The translations under genes were made by a program, and so were the position numbers. From the NCBI RefSeq assembly GCF_004402045.1, contig NZ_SOMG01000002.1, forward strand, positions 62,001 through 126,000: a stretch of DNA of 64,000 nucleotides. The letters run 5' to 3'. Positions within the stretch are counted from its first letter, which is position 1; every line of letters starts with the position of its first letter. Of the stretch, positions 7,367-15,687 are shown in pieces. The stretch is from Lelliottia nimipressuralis (lineage in GTDB: Bacteria > Pseudomonadota > Gammaproteobacteria > Enterobacterales > Enterobacteriaceae). A model generated the notes under the pieces. The model searched no databases. It was not told the origin of the DNA and was given only the letters and a program-made list of their open reading frames with translations.

Positions 7367-9787
7367 ATGTCCGGCTGGCCACGAATTTACTACAAATTAC
7401 TTAATTTACCATTAAGCATCCTGGTAAAAAGCAAGTCTATCCCAGCAGAACCCGCGCTGGAATTGGGGCTCGATACGTCACGTCCTATTATGTACGTTTT
7501 GCCTTATAACTCGAAGGCAGACTTACTGACGCTTCGCGCCCAGTGTCTGGCGCATGATTTACCTGACCCGCTTGAACCGCTGGAAGTTGACGGCACTCTG
7601 CTGCCGCGCTACGTGTTCATTCATGGTGGACCTCGCGTGTTTACCTATTACACGCCAAAAGAAGAGTCCATCAAGCTGTTCCATGACTATCTGGACCTGC
7701 ACCGCAGCAATCCTGACCTGGATGTGCAGATGGTGCCGGTATCGGTGATGTTTGGTCGCCGCCCGGGTCGTGAAAAAGGTGAAGAGAATCCACCTCTGCG
7801 CATGCTTAACGGCATCCAGAAGTTCTTCGCGGTCTCCTGGCTGGGACGCGACAGCTTTGTGCGCTTCTCTCCTTCCGTTTCGCTGCGTCGAATGGCGGAC
7901 GAGCATGGCACCGACAAGATCATCGCGCAAAAACTGGCGCGCGTGGCGCGTATGCACTTCGCTCGTCAGCGTCTGGCTGCCGTTGGGCCGCGTCTCCCGG
8001 CGCGTCAGGATCTGTTCAACAAGCTGTTGGCTTCCAAAGCGATTGCCCGCGCCGTTGAAGACGAAGCGCGCAGCAAGAAAATTTCACATGAGAAAGCGCA
8101 GCAGAACGCCATTGCGCTGATGGAAGAGATCGCAGCGAACTTCTCTTACGAGATGATTCGCCTTTCCGATCGTATTCTCGGCTTTACCTGGAACCGCCTC
8201 TACCAGGGCATCAATGTTCATAACGCCGAGCGTGTACGCCAGCTGGCGCATGACGGTCATGAAATTGTCTATGTTCCCTGCCACCGCAGCCACATGGACT
8301 ACCTGCTTCTTTCTTATGTGCTCTATCACCAGGGGCTGGTACCGCCGCACATCGCTGCCGGTATCAACCTGAATTTCTGGCCAGCAGGTCCGATTTTCCG
8401 CCGCCTGGGCGCCTTCTTTATCCGTCGTACCTTCAAGGGCAACAAGCTCTACTCCACCGTTTTCCGCGAGTATCTGGGCGAGCTGTTCAGCCGCGGTTAT
8501 TCCGTTGAGTACTTCGTCGAGGGCGGTCGTTCACGTACCGGACGTCTGCTCGATCCGAAGACCGGCACGCTGTCGATGACCATTCAGGCCATGCTGCGCG
8601 GCGGGACTCGCCCTATCACGCTGGTGCCAATCTACATTGGCTATGAGCATGTGATGGAAGTGGGTACTTACGCGAAAGAGCTGCGTGGGGCGACCAAAGA
8701 GAAAGAGAGCCTGCCGCAGATGCTGCGTGGCTTGAGTAAGTTACGCAACCTGGGCCAGGGCTACGTGAACTTTGGCGAGCCGATGCCGCTCATGACGTAT
8801 CTGAACCATCACGTACCGGAGTGGCGCGAGTCCATCGATCCTATCGAAGCGATTCGTCCGGCCTGGCTGACGCCAACGGTTAACGGCATTGCGTCCGAGC
8901 TGATGGTGCGCATTAACAACGCCGGTGCGGCTAACGCCATGAACCTGTGCTGTACGGCGCTTCTGGCTTCGCGTCAGCGCTCGCTGACCCGTGAACAGCT
9001 CACAGAGCAGCTGGATTGCTATCTGGATATGATGCGCAACGTGCCGTATTCGGTTGATTCAACCGTGCCTTCTGCGACCGCCAGTGAGCTTATCGATCAC
9101 GCGTTGCAGATGAACAAGTTTGAAGTCGAAAAGGACACGATCGGCGACATCATCATTCTGCCGCGTGAGCAGGCAGTGCTGATGACGTACTACCGCAACA
9201 ACATCACCCATATGCTGATGCTGCCGTCGCTTATGGCGGCCATCATCACCCAGCATCGCCGCATCTCGCGTCAGGAGCTATTGCGTCACGTTGATACGCT
9301 CTATCCGATGCTGAAAGCGGAGCTGTTCCTGCGCTGGAGCAAAGATGAGCTGGCAGGCGAGCTGGATAAACTGACGGAAGAACTGCGTCGTCAGGGGCTG
9401 ATCACCGTCACGGATGAAGAGCTGCACATCAATCCGTCACGCTCCCGTACCCTGCAGCTGCTGGCAGCCGGTGCGCGCGAAACGCTGCAGCGCTACGCCA
9501 TTACGTTCTGGCTGCTGAGTGCAAACCCGTCGATCAACCGCGGTACGCTGGAAAAAGAGAGCCGGACGCTGGCACAGCGCCTGTCTGTTCTGCACGGCAT
9601 TAACGCCCCTGAATTCTTCGACAAAGCGGTCTTCAGTTCTCTGGTTCTGACGCTGCGTGACGAAGGCTTCATCAGTGATACGGGCGATGCCGAGCCGGAA
9701 GAGACGCTGAAGGTATACCAGATGCTGGCAGAGCTGATCACCTCGGATGTGCGTTTGACGATTGAGAGCGCCACTCAGGACGAGTGA
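7367..9787 (+). CDS. plsB: Glycerol-3-phosphate 1-O-acyltransferase PlsB
   Basis: This 806-residue inner-membrane-associated enzyme transfers an acyl group from acyl-ACP or acyl-CoA to sn-glycerol 3-phosphate, the first step of phospholipid synthesis. The acyltransferase blocks are clear: HRSHMD (HX4D, near residue 306), the region [19 protein letters not shown], the substrate-binding [11 protein letters not shown], and [11 protein letters not shown] chose the ATG at 7367 ([15 protein letters not shown]), which matches E. coli; an upstream in-frame start at 7304 would add 21 unlikely residues. Upstream GAACCT and GTCAG resemble a sigma-E promoter, but weakly. In E. coli the next gene on the other side is ubiA; here it is gntU. 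Confidence 0.97.
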   Translation: MSGWPRIYYKLLNLPLSILVKSKSIPAEPALELGLDTSRPIMYVLPYNSKADLLTLRAQCLAHDLPDPLEPLEVDGTLLPRYVFIHGGPRVFTYYTPKEESIKLFHDYLDLHRSNPDLDVQMVPVSVMFGRRPGREKGEENPPLRMLNGIQKFFAVSWLGRDSFVRFSPSVSLRRMADEHGTDKIIAQKLARVARMHFARQRLAAVGPRLPARQDLFNKLLASKAIARAVEDEARSKKISHEKAQQNAIALMEEIAANFSYEMIRLSDRILGFTWNRLYQGINVHNAERVRQLAHDGHEIVYVPCHRSHMDYLLLSYVLYHQGLVPPHIAAGINLNFWPAGPIFRRLGAFFIRRTFKGNKLYSTVFREYLGELFSRGYSVEYFVEGGRSRTGRLLDPKTGTLSMTIQAMLRGGTRPITLVPIYIGYEHVMEVGTYAKELRGATKEKESLPQMLRGLSKLRNLGQGYVNFGEPMPLMTYLNHHVPEWRESIDPIEAIRPAWLTPTVNGIASELMVRINNAGAANAMNLCCTALLASRQRSLTREQLTEQLDCYLDMMRNVPYSVDSTVPSATASELIDHALQMNKFEVEKDTIGDIIILPREQAVLMTYYRNNITHMLMLPSLMAAIITQHRRISRQELLRHVDTLYPMLKAELFLRWSKDELAGELDKLTEELRRQGLITVTDEELHINPSRSRTLQLLAAGARETLQRYAITFWLLSANPSINRGTLEKESRTLAQRLSVLHGINAPEFFDKAVFSSLVLTLRDEGFISDTGDAEPEETLKVYQMLAELITSDVRLTIESATQDE

Positions 9788-9796
9788 CAATAAAAT

Positions 9797-9885
9797 GCCG
9801 GGAGGTGGTTTCACCTTTCCCGGCCTGTCGTTCTGCATAATATAAAGGCCCGGTAAGCGCTAACGCTACCGGGCCTTATTTTTAA
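9797..9885. repeat. REP-type palindromes / terminator between plsB and gntU
   Basis: Two GC-rich hairpins lie in the gap: GCCGGGAGG...CCTTTCCCGGC (9797-9824) and GGCCCGGTA...TACCGGGCC (9847-9875). The second is followed by TTATTTTT, so it can end plsB; its reverse is also A/T-flanked and can end gntU. The cores resemble the REP/BIME elements elsewhere in the window. This is one joint of the relocated gntU-zntA block. Confidence 0.7.
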
Positions 9886-9905
9886 GCCTTATTAACTCAC
9901 CGCAT

Positions 9906-11246
9906 TTAGCTCAGCAGCGTAAAGGCAATCATCCCGACAATCGCACCCGTCGTGCCGAGGATGGTTTCCATCAGCGTCCAGGTTTTCAGGGTTTGTGCTT
10001 CGGTGGCGCCGGTGAATTTACCGAACAGCCAGAAGCCTGCGTCGTTAACGTGGGAGACCACAATCGAACCGCCTGCGATACAGATAGACAGCGCGGCCAT
10101 CTGCGCACCAGAGTAGTTCAGCTGTTCAATCACCGGCATCACCAGACCCACGGCGGTTAAACACGCCACAGTTGCGGAACCCTGGATGATACGCACCGCC
10201 GCAGCCAGCACAAAGCAGGTTACCGCAATCGGCAGACCCATACCGGTCAGCGCTTCACCCAGAGCCGGGCCCACGCCAGAATCCACCAGTACCTGCTTGA
10301 ACACGCCGCCTGCACCGATCACCAGCAGGATAATCCCCGCAGGCTGCAGCGCTGCACCGCAGATCTCCATCACCCGGTCTTTCGGCATCCCCTGACGCAT
10401 CGCCAGGCCGTAAATCGCCACCAGACAGGCCACCAGGATCGCCGTGAACGGGTGACCGATGAACTCAAACCACTCGTAGGCAGAAGACCCTACCGGCACA
10501 AAGCGTGCGGCGATGGTTTTCAGACCCACGAGAACCAGCGGCAGCAGGATCAGCGACAGGCTGAAGCCGAAGGATGGCATTTTGCCTTCGCCCAGGTGCG
10601 GCTCGGTGACGTCATCCGGAATGTGCAGCTCAACGTAACGGCTGATGAAGTTGCCCCACAGCGGGCCGGCAATAATCATCCCCGGGATCGCCGCGCACAG
10701 GCCAATCAGAATCATCCAGCCAAAATCAGCGTGCATCTGGGAGGCGAGCAGCATCGGCGCGGGTCCTGGCAGCAGAAACGCTGCGGCTGCCGCCACGCCC
10801 GCAAACAGTGGAATAACCAGCTTCACGAGGTTAGTGCCGGTATGGCGCGCCATGGAGAACGCGACGCTTATCAGCAGCACAACGGCCACTTCGAAGAACA
10901 GCGGCAGCGCGCAGATCAATCCCGCCAGACCTATCGCGTAGTGCGCGCGGCTGTGGCCAAAGGATTTCAGCATTTTGACGGCAATCTGGTCGACTGCGCC
11001 CGTCTCGTGCAAAATCTTGCCAAACATCGCGCCAAGTGCGACCACAATCGCCAGGAAGCCCAGCGTGCCTCCCATCCCTTTTTCCATCGTCGCAGCGATC
11101 TTGTCGAGCGGCATCCCAGAAAAGAGACCTGCACCGATAGAAACCACCATCAAAGCAACAAAGGCGTGCATACGTGCCTTCATCACTAAAAACAGCAGCA
11201 GCAATACGGAACCCACTGCTGTCAAAACTAGCGTTAATGTACTCAA
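9906..11246 (-). CDS. gntU: Low-affinity gluconate transporter GntU
   Basis: This 446-residue GntP-family gluconate:H+ symporter in the inner membrane has 12-14 hydrophobic segments and starts STLTLVLTAVGSVLLLLF. It is nearly identical along its length to E. coli GntU, with conserved PGPAPMLLASQ and GSATVACLTAVGL. It starts 3 bp after gntK, so the two form one gntKU transcript for uptake and phosphorylation of gluconate. Expression should follow the GntR operators upstream of gntK. It is the last gene before plsB, unlike E. coli where yhgN/asd lie next to it. Confidence 0.96.
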   Translation of the reverse strand: MSTLTLVLTAVGSVLLLLFLVMKARMHAFVALMVVSIGAGLFSGMPLDKIAATMEKGMGGTLGFLAIVVALGAMFGKILHETGAVDQIAVKMLKSFGHSRAHYAIGLAGLICALPLFFEVAVVLLISVAFSMARHTGTNLVKLVIPLFAGVAAAAAFLLPGPAPMLLASQMHADFGWMILIGLCAAIPGMIIAGPLWGNFISRYVELHIPDDVTEPHLGEGKMPSFGFSLSLILLPLVLVGLKTIAARFVPVGSSAYEWFEFIGHPFTAILVACLVAIYGLAMRQGMPKDRVMEICGAALQPAGIILLVIGAGGVFKQVLVDSGVGPALGEALTGMGLPIAVTCFVLAAAVRIIQGSATVACLTAVGLVMPVIEQLNYSGAQMAALSICIAGGSIVVSHVNDAGFWLFGKFTGATEAQTLKTWTLMETILGTTGAIVGMIAFTLLS

Positions 11247-11249
11247 AAC

Positions 11250-11777
11250 TTACTGCCTTTTATTAATGACCTCGATGGTGCTGGCTACAACACCTTCCAG
11301 TGACTGATCGATATCAACCACTAAGACGTCTTTCTCATCTTCACCCGGCTCCTGCAGCGCTTCGAACTGCGTCACCAGCATCTGAGTTTTGAAGAAGTGA
11401 CCTTTACGCGCCTTCAGGCGGCTTTCAATCACCTCGAAGTCCCCTTTCAGGTAGATGAAAGAGAGGTTCGGATTGCCGTCACGCAGCAGGTCGCGATAGG
11501 TTTTTTTCAGCGCAGAGCAGACAATAAGGGAGACTTTGTTGGTGCGCTGCATGGCGAACGCGGCGTCATTCAGCGCCTGCAACCACGGTTTGCGGTCGTC
11601 GTCGTTCAGCGGCTCGCCGGAGGCCATTTTCATGATGTTGCTGCGCGGATGGAGGAAGTCACCATCCAGAAACGCAGCCTGGAGTTGATGCGCCACTTCG
11701 CTGGCCACGGCTGATTTCCCGCTACCGGAAACGCCCATCAGGACGTAGACGTGGTGATCATGATTAGTCGTGCTCAA
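11250..11777 (-). CDS. gntK: Gluconokinase GntK
   Basis: This 175-residue kinase converts gluconate to 6-phosphogluconate for the Entner-Doudoroff pathway. The Walker A motif GVSGSGKSA lies at residues ~15-23, followed by DGDFLHP and CSALKKTYRDLL, typical of thermoresistant gluconokinases. The start is a TTG at 11777 (LSTTNHDHH...), preceded by GAGGG; this gives exactly the E. coli length. A second TTG at 11795 has no ribosome site and overlaps the GntR operator. It is transcribed with gntU. Confidence 0.94.
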   Translation of the reverse strand: MSTTNHDHHVYVLMGVSGSGKSAVASEVAHQLQAAFLDGDFLHPRSNIMKMASGEPLNDDDRKPWLQALNDAAFAMQRTNKVSLIVCSALKKTYRDLLRDGNPNLSFIYLKGDFEVIESRLKARKGHFFKTQMLVTQFEALQEPGEDEKDVLVVDIDQSLEGVVASTIEVINKRQ

Positions 11778-11796
11778 AGGGTGTCCCTCAGTCAAT

Positions 11797-11824
11797 TGTT
11801 ACGGGTAACAGTTATCGGTAACAT
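11797..11824. promoter_or_regulatory. Tandem GntR operators before gntK
   Basis: TGTTACGGGTAACA (11797-11810) is a perfect palindrome around GG, and GTTATCGGTAACAT (11811-11824) has GTTA/TAAC arms. Both fit the GntR site built on TTAC-N4-GTAA. They lie side by side just upstream of the gntK start, so GntR should block gntKU until gluconate is present. Confidence 0.8.
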
Positions 11825-11903
11825 TGTCCTGCCGGGGCAAAAGAGAAGCAATATCCAAACGTGCGCGAAGTGAATAAGTGTGAGCTACTTCAAATTTGTC
11901 AGT

Positions 11904-12899
11904 TCAAATAGATCCACCCGGTGACAAGGTGAAACCTAAATCTAACATTTTCGGGGTAACCGTCTCGCCACGAATGCGCGCCAGCAGGCGTTCTGCGCCA
12001 ATACGGCCCATACGTTCACGCGGGGTCAGGACGCTTGCCAGACGTGGCTCCATCACCTGTCCAATGTCGTGGCCGTGGAAACCGGCGATCGCCATATCAT
12101 CAGGGATCTTCAGCCCCAGACGCTGACACTCAAACGCCGCGCCGACCGCAAGGTCATCGTTGGTACAGAAAATACCGTCCAGTTGCGGATACTCGCGTCG
12201 TGCCTGACGCATCAGCTCAATACCCGACGTATAGGAAGAGGATTGCTCCACCATCACGCTGTACGGGGTTAAGTTCGCGTCGAGCATTGCCTGCTCGTAT
12301 CCCTTCTGTTTGATGATAGTACGTTCATCAAGACGCGCACCCAGATAGGCGATATGACGATGCCCGCGGGCGATAATTGCCGCCGTCATCTGACGCGCCG
12401 CTTCGAAGTTATCAAAGCCCACGGCGATGTCGAGGCACGGCGACTGGCTGTCCATCAGCTCCACCACCGGAATGCCGGCGACTTCAATCATTTTGAGCGT
12501 GCGGGCAGTGTGGGTACGTTCGGTTAAAATCAGGCCGTCAATGTTCCAGGAAAGCATGGACTCCAGACGTTCTTCTTCCAGTTCCGGCTTATAACCGTAG
12601 TGGGCGAGCATGGTCTGATAACCAAAAGCGTCAGTGACGCTTTCAATACCGCGCAGGACTTCGGCGAAAACCTGGTTGGTTAAGGAAGGCAGGAGGACCC
12701 CCACCGCACGGCTGGTCGCATTGGAGAGAATATCGGGTGCACGGTTGGGGATATAACCCAGTTCATCAAGGGCAGCGGCAATCTTGCCACGTAACGCCAC
12801 GGAAACCTGTTCCGGGTTACGTAAAAAACGGCTGACCGTCATTTTGGTCACACCGACGCGATCGGCGACATCCTGAAGTACGGGGCGTTTCTTTTTCAT
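11904..12899 (-). CDS. gntR: Gluconate operon repressor GntR (LacI family)
   Basis: This 331-residue repressor controls gntKU, gntT and the Entner-Doudoroff genes. It has a LacI-type helix-turn-helix (LQDVADRVGVTKMTVSRFLRNP, residues ~7-28), the hinge helix, and a periplasmic-binding-protein-like domain that binds gluconate or 6-phosphogluconate, ending LGFTLSPGGSI. The ATG at 12899 after AGGACG matches E. coli; an in-frame extension to 12986 would read through a terminator hairpin. The gene lies 126 bp upstream of gntK, with its own expression expected. Confidence 0.96.
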   Translation of the reverse strand: MKKKRPVLQDVADRVGVTKMTVSRFLRNPEQVSVALRGKIAAALDELGYIPNRAPDILSNATSRAVGVLLPSLTNQVFAEVLRGIESVTDAFGYQTMLAHYGYKPELEEERLESMLSWNIDGLILTERTHTARTLKMIEVAGIPVVELMDSQSPCLDIAVGFDNFEAARQMTAAIIARGHRHIAYLGARLDERTIIKQKGYEQAMLDANLTPYSVMVEQSSSYTSGIELMRQARREYPQLDGIFCTNDDLAVGAAFECQRLGLKIPDDMAIAGFHGHDIGQVMEPRLASVLTPRERMGRIGAERLLARIRGETVTPKMLDLGFTLSPGGSI

Positions 12900-12951
12900 C
12901 GTCCTGAGAAATCTTGAAGTGAGAGATTTTCTCAGTTTATCACGGACAAAG

Positions 12952-12985
12952 CCCATCCTTCCCCTGTCATAGGGAAGGATGGGCA
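12952..12985 (-). terminator. Strong hairpin between yhhW and gntR
   Basis: GCCCATCCTTCCC pairs with GGGAAGGATGGGC around a short loop. On the minus strand it follows the yhhW stop by 15 bp, so it probably ends yhhW transcription; the T-run is short (TTTGT). Confidence 0.65.
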
Positions 12986-13000
12986 TTTATTTATGATTTA

Positions 13001-13696
13001 TTACACCGGCGGCAGGTCAAACAGCAGAATTTCACTTTCGCTGTCGGCATGAACGGAGAGCGCCTGCTCATCCCAGATAGCCAGACCATCGGCGGTTGTC
13101 GCTTTGGTGCCGTTGATGGACACTTCACCTTTCACCACCTGGATCCACACGCGGCGGTTAGCGGCAATCTGATGCACAGACTGTTCATCTTTCGCCAGCG
13201 CCCAGCGGTACAGTTCCATATCCTGATGTACTTTCAGGGAACCGTCACGCGCATCCGGGGACAGTACCAGCTGTTTGCCCTGTTTCGCATCGAAGCGGCG
13301 CTGCTCGTAGCGTGGCGTGATACCGGTTTCTTCTGGAATGATCCAGATTTGATACAAGTGCAGTTTTTCCGTTTTGCTCGGGTTGTACTCGGAGTGACGC
13401 ACCCCGGTACCCGCGCTCATAATCTGGAACTCGCCCGCCGGAACCTGCTCTTTGTTGCCCATGCTGTCCTGGTGCTCCACCGCCCCTTCCAGCACATAGG
13501 TCAGGATTTCCATGTCTTTGTGCGGGTGGGTGCCGAATCCCTGGCCTGCATCAATCACGTCGTCGTTAATGACGCGCAGTGCGGAGAAGCCCATGAAGTT
13601 CGGGTCGTAGTAGTCGGCAAACGAGAATGAATGCCATGAGTCCAGCCAGCCATGATTCGCGTGACCACGTTCGTTTGCTTTGCGTAAGTAGATCAT
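13001..13696 (-). CDS. yhhW: Pirin-family quercetin 2,3-dioxygenase YhhW
   Basis: This 231-residue bicupin is the same length as E. coli YhhW, which binds a metal and has quercetin dioxygenase activity in vitro; its natural substrate is unknown. The pirin signature is visible: FGTHPHKDMEILTYVLEG with the metal histidines, GEFQIMSAGTGVRHSEYNP, and IWIIPEETGITPRYEQRRF. The ATG at 13696 follows GAGGGTG. It lies downstream of yhhX with a 123-bp gap and ends at a strong hairpin before gntR. Confidence 0.95.
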   Translation of the reverse strand: MIYLRKANERGHANHGWLDSWHSFSFADYYDPNFMGFSALRVINDDVIDAGQGFGTHPHKDMEILTYVLEGAVEHQDSMGNKEQVPAGEFQIMSAGTGVRHSEYNPSKTEKLHLYQIWIIPEETGITPRYEQRRFDAKQGKQLVLSPDARDGSLKVHQDMELYRWALAKDEQSVHQIAANRRVWIQVVKGEVSINGTKATTADGLAIWDEQALSVHADSESEILLFDLPPV

Positions 13697-13819
13697 TGTT
13701 TTCACCCTCAGTTCGTTTCGATGGAGTAAGTGTGGACGCAAACCGTCTGGGATCATAGAGGGTGAAAATTGACTCCTCTGTTCAAAAATTATGAACAAGC
13801 GCAGAGGAGCCATTTTTGC

Positions 13820-14857
13820 TTATTTCGCGAGGGTTACCGTGGCAGGAGAAGCCTGTTCGAAGGCCCGTTCGAGGATTTCAAGATTGGTCAGAACGTCAGA
13901 TTCCTTGACGTAATTCGGCGTACCATTGGTGAGGGTCTCAAACAGCGCATCATAGACGCGACCATAGTCGCCAGTTTCCGGTTTCAGCGTTTCTTTGACC
14001 GTCACGCCCTCGTCGTTCACATACTCCAGCACGCCAACGGAATCATCCGCCGCAAATCCCGGCTCACCCGGCATGATGTTGGCCTTCAGGCTGGTCTCCT
14101 GCTGGTCAATACCGTACTTAATGAACGAACCTTTGGCGCCGTGAACGATAAATTTCGGATAGTCGATTTTCACCAGATGGCTGGTCTTGACGATGGCTTT
14201 GAGGTCGCCGTAGAACAGCTGCGCTTCAAAGGTATCGTCCGGGTTGGCTTTATTCCGCAGGCTGCGGATGTCATAAGCGACATGATCCGGGCGGCCAAAC
14301 AGGGAGATGATCTGGTCCATGGTGTGCACGCCCAGCCCGTAGAAGGAACCATCCTGCGGCAGCCCGGGCTGGGTTTCAACCACCGGGCGGTAGTAGTCGA
14401 AGTGACTTTCAATTTCCACAATGTCGCCCAGCTTGCCGCTTTCAATCGCTTTTTTCGCCGTCAGGAAGCAGCTGTCAAAGCGACGGTTCTGATACGGCGT
14501 AACGGTCAGTCCTTTGCTTTTCGCCAGCGCGAACAGCGCTTTCGCTTCCGCGATAGTCGGGGTGAAGGGCTTTTCTACCAGCACGTTTTTGCCCGCTTCG
14601 AGCGCGCGTTTCGCATAGTCAAAATGGCTGTCCGCATGAGTGCAGACAATAACCAGTTTAACCTGCGGGTCGCCCAGTACCTCATCGAGATCGCTGGTGA
14701 AATGAATATGGGAATACTGCGGGTATTGCTCTTCCGGCTTCGCGCGGCGGCGGTAGATATGGGCCACATGCCAGGTATCTTTACGGTGAAGAACGTACGG
14801 AAGGTGGTAACGCGTGGTGCTTTTGCCAAATCCAATAAATGCGCAATGTAGTGTCAT
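13820..14857 (-). CDS. yhhX: Gfo/Idh/MocA-family oxidoreductase YhhX
   Basis: This 345-residue cytoplasmic NAD(P)-dependent oxidoreductase has a Rossmann start (CAFIGFGKSTTRYHLPYVL), the conserved EKPFTPT (EKP motif, near residue 95), and a C-terminal alpha/beta domain with GLGVHTMDQIISLFG. It matches E. coli YhhX throughout. The substrate is not known. The gene lies between yhhW and ryhB, all on the minus strand. Confidence 0.95.
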   Translation of the reverse strand: MTLHCAFIGFGKSTTRYHLPYVLHRKDTWHVAHIYRRRAKPEEQYPQYSHIHFTSDLDEVLGDPQVKLVIVCTHADSHFDYAKRALEAGKNVLVEKPFTPTIAEAKALFALAKSKGLTVTPYQNRRFDSCFLTAKKAIESGKLGDIVEIESHFDYYRPVVETQPGLPQDGSFYGLGVHTMDQIISLFGRPDHVAYDIRSLRNKANPDDTFEAQLFYGDLKAIVKTSHLVKIDYPKFIVHGAKGSFIKYGIDQQETSLKANIMPGEPGFAADDSVGVLEYVNDEGVTVKETLKPETGDYGRVYDALFETLTNGTPNYVKESDVLTNLEILERAFEQASPATVTLAK

Positions 14858-14896
14858 GGCTCAGTCCTTTTTAAGGTTACTGAGTCTAACCATAAC

Positions 14897-14991
14897 AAAA
14901 AAAAAGCCAGCTAGAAGCTGGCTAAAGTAATACTGGAAGCAATGTGAGCAATGTCGTGCTTTCAGGTTCCCGTAGCGGTCTTCCTGAATGC
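14897..14991 (-). ncRNA. ryhB: Small RNA RyhB
   Basis: On the minus strand, the core CAGGAAGACC, the seed-containing CCTGAAAGCACGACATTGC and TCACATTGCTTCCAGTATTA are identical to E. coli RyhB. A terminator stem GCCAGC-loop-GCTGGC and a run of T follow. Its place between yhhX and yhhY is as in E. coli. RyhB is an Hfq-dependent iron-sparing RNA made when Fur is inactive; it represses sodB, sdh and other iron-using genes. The 5' end (about 14991, GCATTCAGG) and the terminator loop differ slightly from E. coli. The 5' end is inferred. Confidence 0.95.
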
Positions 14992-14996
14992 AGAGC

Positions 14997-15015
14997 AATA
15001 ATAATCATTCTCATT
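14997..15015. promoter_or_regulatory. Fur box of ryhB
   Basis: AATAATAATCATTCTCATT matches the 19-bp Fur consensus (GATAATGATAATCATTATC) at most positions and covers the expected ryhB promoter just upstream of the RNA start. Fe-Fur should repress ryhB here. Confidence 0.85.
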
Positions 15016-15112
15016 CGCACTTGTCCAATACTTTTTGCAAAAAATAGCGGTTGACTCAAATTTTAAAGTCATTGATGTTGGAAGGGACCTTTAACTGACT
15101 GAGGAATAAGGA

Positions 15113-15601
15113 ATGAGTGAGATAGTGATACGCCACATCGAACCCAGCGATGCAGAAGCTTTGCGTGACATCATGTCGCATCCTGATGTGTATCACGACA
15201 CGCTACAGCTCCCTCATCCCTCAATGGAAATGTGGCACGAACGCGTTGCGACAAAACCAGGCCGACGCCATCTTGTTGCCTGTCTGGAACAGCGCGTCAT
15301 TGGGCATATGGCGCTGGACGTGATGGAAAACCCGCGTCGCAGCCACGTTGCCACATTCGGCATAAGCGTGGCTGCGGATATGCAGGGTCGCGGCGTAGGC
15401 CGCAGGCTCATGAGCGAAATGATTAACCTGTGCGACAACTGGTTACGCATTGAACGTATCGAACTGACGGTCTTTGCCGATAACCCAGCGGCAGTTGTAC
15501 TCTATAAAAATTTTGGGTTTGAAATCGAAGGGACCGGCAGGAAATTTGCCCTGCGCAACGGCGAGTATGTGGACGCGTATTATATGGCGAGAATGAAGTA
15601 G
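15113..15601 (+). CDS. yhhY: GNAT N-acetyltransferase YhhY (AaaT)
   Basis: This 162-residue GNAT-fold protein has the acetyl-CoA motif ISVAADMQGRGVGRRLMSEMI (residues ~85-105) and the C-terminal NPAAVVLYKNFGFEIEGTGRKFALR. E. coli YhhY (AaaT) acetylates the amino group of phenylalanine and methionine. The ATG at 15113 (MSEIVIRH) matches E. coli. It is a single gene divergent from ryhB and convergent with ggt, with a REP element after it. Confidence 0.93.
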   Translation: MSEIVIRHIEPSDAEALRDIMSHPDVYHDTLQLPHPSMEMWHERVATKPGRRHLVACLEQRVIGHMALDVMENPRRSHVATFGISVAADMQGRGVGRRLMSEMINLCDNWLRIERIELTVFADNPAAVVLYKNFGFEIEGTGRKFALRNGEYVDAYYMARMK

Positions 15602-15607
15602 TTATTT

Positions 15608-15681
15608 GCCGGGTGGCGGCTTCGCCTTACCCGGCCTACGTTCGTGCAGTTGTAGGCCCGGTAAGCGCAGCGCCACCGGGC
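15608..15681. repeat. REP/BIME element between yhhY and ggt
   Basis: Two imperfect palindromes in opposite orientation (GCCGGGTGGCGGCTTCGCC...CCCGGC and GCCCGGTAAGCGC...CACCGGGC) are joined by TACGTTCGTGCAGTTGTAGG. This is a typical bacterial interspersed mosaic element at a convergent gene end. Confidence 0.85.
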
Positions 15682-15687
15682 AATATA

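Noticed and set aside
13769..14851. A 360-codon plus-strand frame opposite yhhX
   Set aside because: Composition is that of a reverse-complement shadow, and the minus strand encodes a complete Gfo/Idh/MocA oxidoreductase.
15608..15681. Repeated palindromes considered as a CRISPR array
   Set aside because: The units are inverted pairs without regular unique spacers, occur singly at many gene ends, and match REP/BIME elements. No cas genes are present.
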